The position numbers and the translations under genes are program-made. From NCBI GenBank assembly GCA_022925895.1, contig JAKSYS010000689.1:1-33018 (forward strand): a stretch of DNA of 33,018 nucleotides, read 5' to 3'. Below are positions 11,374 to 20,095 of the stretch, piece after piece (position 1 is the stretch's first letter; each line of letters starts with the position of its first letter). The notes under the pieces were generated by a model that worked only from the letters and a program-made list of their open reading frames with translations, was not told the origin of the DNA and ran no database searches. The DNA comes from Fragilaria crotonensis (lineage: Eukaryota > Bacillariophyta > Fragilariophyceae > Fragilariales > Fragilariaceae).

Positions 11374-11448
11374 ATCTATAGATTTATCACCAACAGTAGG
11401 TTCACTGAGTTACATAGGAAGGTGACTGCAGGAGGTAAATCTATAGAT
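11374..11448. repeat. 13-bp inverted repeat at the 5' edge of transposase copy 1
   Basis: ATCTATAGATTTA at 11374-11386 is matched by its exact reverse complement at 11436-11448, with a 49-bp spacer. It lies just upstream of the first recognisable transposase codon, so it may be a subterminal or operator-like structure, or chance in AT-rich DNA. Confidence 0.5.
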
Positions 11449-12123
11449 TAGAATGGAAATGTTGCAAACGACGGCTTGAAAATCTCATTGTGGAAGCCTT
11501 GCTTCCAACACGACAAAGTCCCGCCCTCGTGACGTCATATTGGCAGTGAAATCGGTCTAGCGTAGAATTAATACTGGGACGTGCGCCCGGATTTTAGAAC
11601 AGAAAACCAGCTGTATGAGTCAAGGTACAGCAGCTAACAGCTGTTATTGTGCCGTTATTGACGTTGAAATTTCGTCCCCGCCAGCTGAGTCCCATCCGGC
11701 TTTGGATACGAAGATTCTCACGCCAACTGTATACGGCGAATCGCCAGTACGAAAACTACAGTTGTCCCGGACTGCTTTCCGCCCTCATAACCTCCTTTCC
11801 TACAACAACAATTTGTCCACATTAACCCTGGGCAATCCAACTGTGATTTCCCTTCATGTGCCAACTTATTTACAACATGTGTCCCTCATCATGTTGTCTA
11901 AGTCTAACCATGTTGCAACAGTTGTTGCGATCACCAATTTACTCTTGCAAGTGGAGTTGGTGCTGACATTTCAATGCCCTTATCAGTGGGATGAAGGCTT
12001 TAAATGTTCACTCCCACAACCCTCTGACTTCGCGAAAGTAAATCGGCAAGATTCGATCGGACCTGGATCGAATTGGTTCTTTCAACCTGAAACCTAGAAA
12101 TAAGCTCATAAGTTAAACAACAC
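11449..12123. other. spacer between two related transposons; uncertain 160-codon frame
   Basis: An open frame at 11615-12097 (+) has no family I recognise and no clear domain. It begins with MSQGTAANSCY and includes PALDTKILTP, which faintly resembles PALDTMITTP near the start of transposase copy 1 on the other strand. It is probably not a gene. At 11563-11595 there is TAGAATTAAT...CCCGGATTTT, repeated in similar form at 15485-15522. Confidence 0.35.
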
Positions 12124-12125
12124 TA

Positions 12126-12180
12126 TGGCTGGATGCATCTTTAGGGTACACGAGGTAGCACAACGTAGGCCTAGTATTAA
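12126..12180. repeat. left terminal inverted repeat of copy 2 element
   Basis: It pairs with about 15430-15484. The first nine bases TGGCTGGAT are identical, followed by CAT, CGAGGTA, ACGTA and CTAGTA blocks at the same spacing within one base. Confidence 0.7.
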
Positions 12181-12242
12181 TATTTTTTGTGATTGCACAG
12201 AAAGTATACGAAGTCTACGGTTCAGCTACTGGATGGCACATT

Positions 12243-15200
12243 CTAATCAGGATTCATTACAAACTTGTAATCGAAATCCATTACACATCGATGTGTTTTG
12301 AACTCCCCACACAGCTTCTCCAATGCAACAGGACCGTACTTTAAGCAGTCGTGCTGGATTTCAGCACTGACTTGACCACTGTCAATGGCGTGGTAAGCAA
12401 GGAGGTATTGCCGCGCTCGTCTCGCAAATCTTCGAATGCGGTCAATTGAAATTACTTGCGCTGACAGACAGTGTCTAACACCTGTCATAAAATTCTCTTT
12501 TCCTTTCTTCTCTTTCAAGGTCAGATTGCGATATGCGCCTTTGCTGCATGCCCACATATACTCTATGCCTTCACCAGCGATCTCCGCATGACATTTGGGA
12601 GTCAGCATGACTTCCACACCAAGCTTTGCTCCGATGTGTTCCATCATGCCTTCCTCGTTTAAGAAATCAGGACACATTGCCATTAGATGGCGCAGACTGA
12701 GGCTCAAGTCTAAATTGCCAAGCTCATCCTTCCTGCCGGTAAGTGTGTAGTTTGACAGCTTATTCATATCAATGAAGCCTCGTTCCCACAAAACCTGAAG
12801 CAAACCCTTCGCCTTACCCATCCAACCTTCCTTTATTTTAGGAACGTCACGACTGATCGGGATGTCGTTGTGGATGCACATAGCGACGAGTTCTTTTTTA
12901 TTCTTTCCTTTGGCACTTATTCCTTTTCCATGTAGGTCCAAGATTAACTCGGATTTGTTTCTTTGAACAATCAATGGATTGCCATCAACTTGTTGGTCGC
13001 GGCAATTGAGAATACGGTCGTTTGGTGTCATCCAGAAAGGGCCGGTATCTGTCTCGCTGAACACCAATTGCTGAGTTTGACCTGGTTCCAGGATGCGTTC
13101 GTAGGGACCGAGGAATCCCGATTCCCTTTCAATGATAGTCGGGTGCATGGCTGGACATTTGCCCCCGAATGATTTGTTCATTTTGGATGCATTGAGTCCG
13201 TCAGGGCGCTGCTTGGCATGCCCTGACGAATGATCAAATAGAAATACAAAATGGTAGCTGGCTGATGGATAATTTTTAAACAGTCCACCACGTCTTCAAA
13301 CTGAAGTACCATATGGTTGTAATCCCAGTAGCCTTCTTTGTGTTCTCCATAGTCGAAGAATGTAAGGAACGGGGACTTGCTCGATGAAAGAAGTGGCTTG
13401 AGGGAAGACCCAAAGACCTCCATAGCTGCTTCCTCGTCTGCGTATCTGGCACCTTGTCGTATCTCGTTTACCGAATCAAGTACTGTTTGATCCAATGATT
13501 GGATCAAACCGTATTCTCTGCATATGAACGATGATATCATCACCCCTACTCCTTCATCTTTGGGGAGGAGAGGACGCTCGCCTTTGGGACCAGTCCACTT
13601 CTTCGAAAGAAACGAAAATTGCTTGAATATAGCCTCATCTTGCCCGATGAACATAACTATTGGCTTGCGTGCATCCCTTCTCACACTTAGTTGTGCTCCA
13701 AATGGCCCTACTATGTTGGCTACGTTTTCACTGGGAACAGCATCGATGTGATATTCCATCATCTCAACGTTGTTGATAGGGTCTACGTATACATAAGCGC
13801 AGTTTTTTGCAATGAGATCTTGTGCCTCTAGCATTTCAGAAGCTGCACGAGTTAGCTGCACCCAACGATGAGCCTGTACTTCATGAGCGATATATCGCTT
13901 TGTGAAAATTGGTCGATATGCAAGTGTTTCTGCCTTCTCGTGTCCATCCACAAAGTAATGCTTGCCCCGATTTCTATATCGAAACCCCGTGGCATGCATC
14001 CATCGCACCACTGTGGCAATGGAAAGCTTGGATAAGCCGTAGCTACGTAGATACTCGTTTGTCTCGTTCGACATCTCCACAGGAGCTGATGGCAATTCTT
14101 GTGAGTTGTTGATTTCCTCGATGCCTTTCTCGACTCGTGCCAACATTGTCGGAATCAAAGTCTCTAGTACGTATGTGTGCATTCGCTCCACTGATAGCTC
14201 TTTCAGAATGCTAACTCCATGCTTCTTGAAAGCATCCATCGCGTCGGGATTTTCAATGAAGAATGAAGGCAACCGACTTTTGGGTGCTGGCGACTTGAAA
14301 AAAGTTCCTTTTGGGCTGTAGGCCAATCGTCTGTGCCACCTTGCGAGCGGTCGCCAATGAGTGTAGCTTTCAACTCCAATGTCGTTCATTAAACCAATGG
14401 AGTGCTCAATACATTGCTGCCATGTCCACCTTGATGTTTCGGTCACCTCATCAATAAATTTCCGCAAGGAACATGCGAGGTACATACTCCGATGCCTGAT
14501 CAGAAAGATATCATGCTCCGAACATAAATCATCCTGATCACAACCATCCACTAAGGTCCTCCATTCGGCAGCGTTGTTTACAACCCTCTCCAGCTTCTCA
14601 ATTCGGTCCAGCACAATTTTCCGAACATCGCAATCAATGCCGAAGATGGATTTTGGTGCGAAGAGCTTTCTGGAATCTCCAGACGCCCAGTATGAGCACA
14701 TCATGTATGGTATCGGTGCTTCAGAGCTTGGTGGTGGCTCATTTGTTGTCAGAGTTTCATTTAATTGGTCACAAGCTACTGCTGCCTTGCGCTTCTTATT
14801 CGCCGATGCTTCGGGAGATGGTGCAAAATGATGTGCGGATGTGAAGTCAACATGTTGACGTGTTCTTGGAGGCAAGGGCTGCGAGGCGTTTTGCTGTTTC
14901 CAGGCTACAGACTTGGATGCAGTTGGGTAGGATTCAGGGACAACCCTTGCTGTGACCTGGAAGAAATCGTACTTCAGCTGCTTTCCTTCTTCCCTTGTCT
15001 TGAAGTCGTGCCGAAAGAGTTTTAGTTGTTCACCGCTGGCACCGACAAACATGTTGCCTTCAATTGACTTCTCGTGGTAATCCTTTCCAACAACACGAAG
15101 CAGTTCTGACTTTTTCACCTTCACGGTATCTTCAAGATGGCATCGTACATTGATTTCATCTACCAACACGTCGGCTTGCCACCAAACGTCATGTAGTCGC

Positions 15201-15286
15201 GAATCTTTCAAAACAGCATTGAAGCTGCTAACCACAAACTGATGACGCGTCCGATTTCCGTGGAGCTTCAGGGTGTTTCCGCTCAT
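12243..15286 (-). CDS. large IS630/Tc1-mariner-like DDE transposase, split by one -1 frame break
   Basis: The first frame runs from ATG 15286 (MSGNTLKLHGN; an in-frame ATG at 15334 is less likely) to VVDCLK at 13274. The second runs from NYPSASYHFVFLFDHSSGHA to the stop at 12243; together they give about 1,015 residues. Visible in order: an N-terminal alpha/beta-like domain, a KKRK basic stretch, a helical middle with WTWQQC, YFVDGHEKAE, FIGQDEAIFKQF (first Asp), KGERPLLPKDEGVGVMISSF, FLFDHSSGHA (second Asp), GLLQVLWERGFID, TPKCHAEIAGEGIEYMW (third acid, Glu), IRRFARRARQYLLAYH and FKTHRCVMDFDYKFV. All three catalytic acids are present. The join is exactly -1 at T TTA AAA (13280-13274), so the full protein needs either ribosomal frameshifting or one restored base. 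It cuts and pastes the element carrying it. The assignment comes from motif order and remembered relatives. Confidence 0.8.
13274..13280 (-). promoter_or_regulatory. candidate -1 frameshift slippery heptamer (U UUA AAA)
   Basis: In the zero frame the codons are TGT TTA AAA ATT. The heptamer T TTA AAA fits X XXY YYZ, and the -1 frame continues directly as AAT TAT CCA into the conserved FLFDHSSGHA block. A 9-bp perfect GC-rich stem (13220-13228 with 13199-13207) lies downstream, but about 45 bases away, farther than the usual 5-9. The related copy 1 is in a single frame at this point without the heptamer, so a simple deletion is also possible. Confidence 0.35.
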
Positions 15287-15429
15287 GATGAGCAATGCAA
15301 TGATGTTCGTGCAAGAAGCTCCACGGAATATCAAGGATTGGTTGAGATATTCACTGTCATGGTCAATGGATTGAGAAGCATGAGATTGGACACGTAAATC
15401 AATTATGAATACGCGCGCACTAAAAAAAT

Positions 15430-15484
15430 TGTGGTACTAGTACGTAGAGCTGTACCTCGCGAATCCTCGTCATGAATCCAGCCA
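15430..15484. repeat. right terminal inverted repeat of copy 2 element
   Basis: This is the mate of the repeat starting at 12126. Read on the minus strand from 15484 it starts TGGCTGGATTCAT, followed by GCGAGGTA and CTACGTACTAGTA. Confidence 0.7.
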
Positions 15485-15486
15485 TA

Positions 15487-15819
15487 GAATTAAAACTCTA
15501 CGTTTGACCGAACCCGGATTTTCTACGAACTAGTACGCAGCCTTGATCACGCCGTGTACTTCGACTGTATGTGTGCTACTATGTACTGTATGTACTTGCA
15601 TAATTGACGACAGTAGGCATTACGACAGTACTCCTACTGAAGACTGGAGTGTTCTGACAGTGTTCGTGTGATCGGTACACGAGTACTGGCCGACGGTAGA
15701 CTTAAGGTTAGTAGGACCTAGAAGTCTAGAGTTGGACTTAACGGGTGAGGAAGCGAACGTGACGGATCGTCCAGCTTTGGGCGATGGTGTTTTGTAGACA
15801 TACACCATGGCGGTAGATT
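15487..15819. other. spacer between DNA transposon and copia LTR
   Basis: No gene was recognised. A 62-codon minus-strand frame at 15808-15620 has no recognisable domain. I looked here for the missing C-terminal exon of the aminotransferase fusion and did not find it. Confidence 0.45.
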
Positions 15820-16224
15820 TGTTGATACAAGGATGTAGAAATGGAGGAAACTAAGTAGTAAAGGCCTTTACTGTTTTTGGTTTGTGGAAATTATAAGATG
15901 AATTAAGGATGAAAAGTGAAGGTGAGACTTGCAACATTAGTTGGAGTCTCACAAATGAAGTGTTGTCTTAGTCCCACTTCCTGAGTGGTGTTTGGGAAGT
16001 GTTGTCCATAGTAAAAAGAGTGTTGTTGAAGTTATCAACAACACTCATGAAGTAATTCAAATCATTTTTGTGTTGCAGACCAAGTTCTGATTCTCAGAAT
16101 TCTACTGGAACGGGTCACGGACAGACTAAGAAAAATAAAGGACTGTCTACTGTATTACCGTATGGTATTTAACCTTACAGTAAGACGAGAGACAGTGTGA
16201 CAGAGTGACGGTAGATTCCTAACA
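15820..16224 (-). repeat. 3' LTR of the copia element
   Basis: The upstream edge TGTTAGGAATC (16224, minus strand) follows the polypurine tract directly. The proposed downstream edge ends TATCAACA at 15820, giving TGTT...AACA termini and about 405 bp. The flanking AGATT at 15815-15819 would be one copy of a 5-bp target duplication, and its mate is lost with the 5' end. The 15820 boundary is less certain than the 16224 boundary. Confidence 0.5.
16018..16046. repeat. perfect 12-bp hairpin inside the LTR
   Basis: GAGTGTTGTTGA at 16018-16029 is followed by a 5-base spacer (AGTTA) and TCAACAACACTC at 16035-16046, its exact reverse complement. In an LTR transcript this would form a stable stem-loop. 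Its role is unknown. Confidence 0.8.
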
Positions 16225-16234
16225 CCCCTCTTGG

Positions 16235-18141
16235 ATCAGATCTCTGGTCCCGGTGATGAAAGCATGTGGTCAGGGAGAACACAGAAGATCTTGGTGAGGT
16301 GAGGATCGATTTTGCCGGAGTGTTGAGTTTTGGTAAGAATATCGGCAAGTTGGGAGTCACAGGGGATCCAATGAAGTTGGTGAATGCCGTCTTGCTGGCC
16401 TTGACGGACGAAGTGGAAGCGCGTTCGATGTGTCGCGTCTTGCGAGTGAGTTTTCCATTCTTTGCAATTTGGACGGTGGCTTCATTGTCAATCATGAGGA
16501 TGGCAGGTATGGAAGGAAGACGTTCGGTTGATTCACGCCATTGTTTGGTGCCAAGATAGAGCATATCGTAGAGAAGCATTCGAATGTGAGCTGTGGCCAT
16601 GGTGGCAGAATATGCAGCCATGTATTCAGCTTCAGAAGTAGACATTGCAACAGGAGTAGGCATGGTAGAATTGGCTTCAATGAGGGCACCATTGTAGAAG
16701 ATCATGTATCCAACAGTGGAACGGCCAGTGTCAGGGCAGTCTTGCCAGCTGGCATCGGAGAAAATGGTGAGATTGGCAGATGTCATAGATGGGATTTGAA
16801 GTGCCATCGGGGTAGAATTTGAGAGCATAGTAAGGGCGGCGGCACAGATAGCCGATGAGCCAAGATAGGGCTCGAAAATCAGGTATGCCAGGGGAGATGC
16901 ACACTTTAGCAAGTTTGCAGACAGCAAATAGGATGTCAGCACTTGTGTTGTATGCAAGGTAGAGTAGAGTGCAGATGGCAGAGCGGAAGGGAAGGCGTTG
17001 TTGCTTTTGTTCGACGAGAGTAATGTCGGAGGCGGTTACGGGACGGTTATCCTTGCTGAAGGTGTAGTCAGGAGGAAAAGGGGTATTGCGTCCGGGGAAT
17101 TCGGAGTTTGGGTCATAACGTTGGAGAGTATTCAAAACGTAGCGGTGTTGATCCAGAGTATAGCTTGAGTCGGAATGTTTGTGGATACGCTTGGAGGAAC
17201 CATTATACAGGGCCGAGGAATTTGACATCGAAGGATTGCAGACGGAATCTTCAAATTGTTTTTAATCGTTGCTTCCAGAGTAGAGCATATCATTGACAAA
17301 AAATAGGAGGCGGAGCCATTGATTGTGTTTGTCGTATTGGGCAAAATAAGACGGTTCGGAAGGAGACTGGATAAAGCCTTGGGAGTAGAGCCATTCCAAA
17401 AATTCAATGTTCCAATATTTGCCAGAGTAGACGAGACCGTAGATTCCTTTGTTCAGTAACATTGGAGAGCCAAAGAATTTAGCGTATTCAGGGAAGTGAT
17501 AGGCGTATTCCAATGGCAGTTTCACAAAGTGGCACAATGAAGTCAGCACTCTTGACACTTCTTCTGGATGCACAAATGGTTGCAATGAATAGTTTGACCC
17601 CTCTTGCAGATGCACAGGGTGACCAGGTGTCTTCATAGATGAGTGGTTCAACAGGTATAGGTTTTGGAGTGCCAGGTGAAATGGTAGATTCAGCAATTTC
17701 TTGATGTTGTTCAAGGAGTTGTTGTTGGTTGATGGCTTTGACTCTTTTTAGGAGACATTTCTCCAGGTCGCCACGGGTGACAAGGCGAGCTTTTATTTTG
17801 TCAAGTTTTCCAGTTGCAGTTTGTTTTGCTTTGAGCACAAGTTTAACTGGGATGATGAGTTCATCTTTGTGTGGAGTTTGTCCAAGGATGATGAAGGTAT
17901 CATGGTCAATGAGGTTCTTGATTTCCATTTTGATTGCATGTAGCCAAGCATTGCGGACATTGTCATCAAGTTTGAGGACAGCTTTTAGAGACTGAGGCTC
18001 TGGAAGGTATTTGTCCACAGATTCAATGGGGTTGGCTTGTGAATTGTTGCTGGGAGAGTTGTCAATTGTCATCATGGCAGAGTGAATGGGATCAATACTT
18101 GGTAGATCTTCATTGCATTCTTGAAAGTAGATTGTCATCAT
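16235..18141 (-). pseudogene. copia pol relic: reverse transcriptase and RNase H
   Basis: Frames 18141-17488, 17714-17262, 17228-16731 and 16957-16175 form one ancestral pol read leftward. RT landmarks: EPQSLKAVLK...AWLHAIKMEIKNL, DKIKARLVTRGDLEK, EDTWSPCASARGVKLF, LNKGIYGLVYSGKYW, then LLFFVNDMLYSGSND (near 17262-17303). The RT active site normally reads (Y/F)VDD; here the first Asp is Asn. RNase H follows: YNTSADILFAVCKLAK, LTIFSDASWQD, GRSTVGYMIFYNGA, STSEAEYMAAY and MIDNEATVQIAKNGKLTRKTRHIE, with its Asp/Glu/Asp residues apparently kept. At least three frame breaks plus the active-site change make it inactive. Confidence 0.85.
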
Positions 18142-18361
18142 TTTGTGGAGTTGAGAGTGATGTTGTTGATGGGTGACAAAGTTGACTTGGTGTGGTGTTG
18201 GTGGTGTTGGACCATGTGGTGGTGTTGTATTTTTGGTTGCAGTAGGTGTAGAAGGTGGTGGGTCATCTTCATGGGCATTGTCATCAGTTTCAGGGATGGC
18301 AAGGAGGGAAGAATGATGGTTGGATGCATCTAGTTTTATTTGGTAAGACTACGTCACTCAC

Positions 18362-20095
18362 ACCAAAGCACGCTCTGACGGAAGAGTTGAAACGTTCTTC
18401 TCCAAAACGGCAATTGCATTCAATGCCTTGATAGTCACCTCAGATGTCAAAGAATCTACATTGTACAGAACCTTGACATTGTTCATGATCTGAATTATAT
18501 CAGGGGAGGCAATGACAAAACCACAACGAATTCCCGCCGAACCTAATGCCTTCGACAATGTCTGCAATATGATGATGTTTGGGTACTTCTTGATCAACGA
18601 AACAGCACTCCTCTCATCCATAAAGGCATCGTAGGCTTCGTCCACAACAATGAGGCCCCCATACTGGGACGACGCTGCAACCTTGTCGATGTCACTCAAC
18701 GAGATGGCCTTACCGGTTGGGTTCCCGGGACTGCAAATGAAGAGAAGCTTGGTTCTCGCATTTACCGTTTCCAAAGTCTTCGGGCAGCGTGCAAGTAAAC
18801 GTGTCAGCGCTCGCTTCATAGGTTCAGCCATCACGTGAACGACAGAAATCATCGCATTCAAAACTTACCTCCGGCACTCTCAGGTTGAAATCCTTTGATA
18901 GTGGGCATGAAATTATTTCAACATCGTTGACCTTGGCACAGATCTTGTACATTTCACACGTTGGTGGTGTAAAGAGGATGTTATCCGTCCCAGGATGACA
19001 GAAAATGCGTATCAAAAGGTCAACGGCTGCATTGGAGCCAACTCCAACAAAGATATTTGCGGGGGTCAGCCCATTGCCACAGTGAGCTGCAAACTTTTCC
19101 TTTAGCGAGAACTGGTATGGATCGGGATTTCTGTCTAGCTTCAATTGGTTATCATGCGGGTTAAGGGAGTTGATAGGAACCCACGTTGGACCTATGGTAT
19201 TCTCGTTAGCATCCAGTAGGACGCCCTCTGAGTGGTCATTGCGGGCGCATCGGGAAGGCTGTAACTCAAGGATGTTTGCACGCGCCAGCCTTGCTGCCAC
19301 GCCTTGCCCGTGTTCAGGCTTCTTCTTTGCCATCTTCGTCAGATCTTCGTCTGACTCATAGGACGTGGGTGAAATAATTTCTTCAAACTCTTGCATCGTC
19401 GTTAGATCATCGTCTAACTCAAAGGACAATGAAGAAATGCTTCCTTCGAACTCTGCCATCTTCGTCAGATCGTCGTCTGACTCAAACGGTAACGGCGGAA
19501 TGATTCCATCAAAAACATAAGAATATGAAGGGGATTCGGGCATGGTCGTGTTCGTTTCGTTGTTGCTGTTTTCGTGCCACGAGTAATTGCAAGATTCAGG
19601 CGAGAATGCTGTCTCTTTAACTGGAGCCATGCGTATCCTTGACATTGACAGACTCTCGCTACCACTGTGAAGTGTCGTGTTCACGAATTCCTGTCGTTGA
19701 CTACCGTGCTTGTCGTGCAAGCCACCAATTGTTGGAACCAATTTTTGATGTGCCTGTGATGGCGTAGCAGGGATACTCTCTTCTGCCAGTTGTTGACGGG
19801 CATCTCGAAGGCCGTGTTCAATTTTGGCCTTGATTTGTTGAATTGAAGCTTGGACCCATGCCTTTTTTTTGGAGCAAAACCAGAGAAAGCGGCATCGCCT
19901 CTTGTCTTGAAGCTCAGAAATCAGATGCTGCACCATTGCCCGTTTTTCGCGGTGACTGGCTACTTTCTCGTAGCAACTGACGTATACTCTTAGGCAACTA
20001 CGAAACTTTACATTACCTGGATGGTTGTAACATGCGGGTCCTCTGCCTAGCAAGACATCTTTTTGCCGTACCCCAGCCTGCCGAACCCCAACCAT
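18362..20095 (-). CDS. hisC: DUF6824-histidinol-phosphate aminotransferase fusion, C-terminally truncated
   Basis: Exon 1 (20095-18869) starts MVGVRQAGVRQKDVLLGRGP...YNHPGNVKFR, a DUF6824-like domain (about residues 10-110) seen in diatom proteins. A linker follows with three 21-residue acidic repeats (FESDDDLTKMAEFEG-type, DNA period 63 bp, 19331-19520). The aminotransferase begins at LLDANENTIGP, with PYQ, VGVGSNAAVDLLIRIFC and TPPTCEMYKICAKVND. A 55-bp intron (18814-18868) leads to exon 2 (18813-18362): TKLLFICSPGNPTG, IVVDEAYDAFMDE, and QTLSKALGSAGIRCGF with the PLP-binding Lys. HisC makes histidinol phosphate in histidine biosynthesis. The frame ends at SERALV, where a GTGAGT donor (18361-18356) abuts the copia element. 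The last roughly 90 residues of a HisC are not found. No plastid signal is seen. The fusion may be a chimeric duplicate. Confidence 0.75.
18814..18868 (-). other. intron in the aminotransferase fusion gene
   Basis: On the minus strand the donor is CCGGAG|GTAAGT and the acceptor ATGAAG|CGAGCG, giving 55 bp in phase 0. It joins LRVPE to RALTRLLARCPKTLE in a single frame. It is short, and the acceptor has a weak pyrimidine tract, so the exact acceptor is less certain than the donor. Confidence 0.6.
19331..19520 (-). repeat. three in-frame 63-bp coding repeats (21 residues each)
   Basis: The motif CATC(T/G)TCGT(C)...TCGTCTGACTC recurs at 19331, 19394 and 19457, a 63-bp period. On the minus strand it encodes three copies of an (F/Y)E(S/L)D-(D/E)DLT-type acidic repeat in the linker between the two domains of the fusion protein. 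Confidence 0.8.

Larger units (their letters stand above)
12126..15484 (-). mobile_element. IS630/Tc1-mariner-like transposon with TIRs and TA target duplication (copy 2)
   Basis: The left end TGGCTGGATGCAT (from 12126) and the right end, in reverse complement TGGCTGGATTCAT (from 15484), form an imperfect inverted repeat. It continues for about 50 bp with shared blocks CGAGGTA, ACGTA and CTAGTA. Each end is flanked by TA (12124-12125 and 15485-15486), the target duplication expected for Tc1/mariner and IS630 relatives. The element is 3,359 bp and carries a single large transposase gene on the minus strand, split by one frame break. Boundaries are read directly from the sequence; the superfamily follows from the DDE motifs and the TA duplication. 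Confidence 0.75.
15820..18330 (-). mobile_element. 5'-truncated Ty1/copia retrotransposon (CoDi-like)
   Basis: Reading on the minus strand: a low-complexity region near 18330-18140, reverse transcriptase from about 18010, RNase H to about 16240, a polypurine tract AAGAGGGG (16232-16225), then a 3' LTR beginning TGTTAGGAATC at 16224. No 5' LTR, gag or recognisable integrase is present, so the element is truncated at about 18330, next to the aminotransferase exon. The base sequence of the 5' edge gives no clear target duplication. The protein style (DTWSPCAS, GKYWNIEFLEWLY, FVNDMLYSG) is like diatom CoDi elements. That subgroup is my inference; copia is firm. Confidence 0.8.

Noticed and set aside
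11615-12097. 160-codon plus-strand frame between the two DDE transposons
   Set aside because: It has no recognisable domain and no supporting neighbours; the weak PALDT...TP likeness to the transposase N-terminus is on the opposite strand and too short.
15620-15808. Candidate missing HisC exon on the minus strand
   Set aside because: The translation lacks any C-terminal HisC motif and has no clear splice sites linking it to 18362.
18318-18333. GGATGCATCT near the copia edge, identical to ten bases of the DDE element end
   Set aside because: Only ten bases match, with no continuation and no transposon beside it; probably chance.
18138-18333. His/Thr-rich and Trp/Cys-rich frames on both strands
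   Set aside because: They arise from a TGG/GTT-rich low-complexity stretch upstream of the copia reverse transcriptase.
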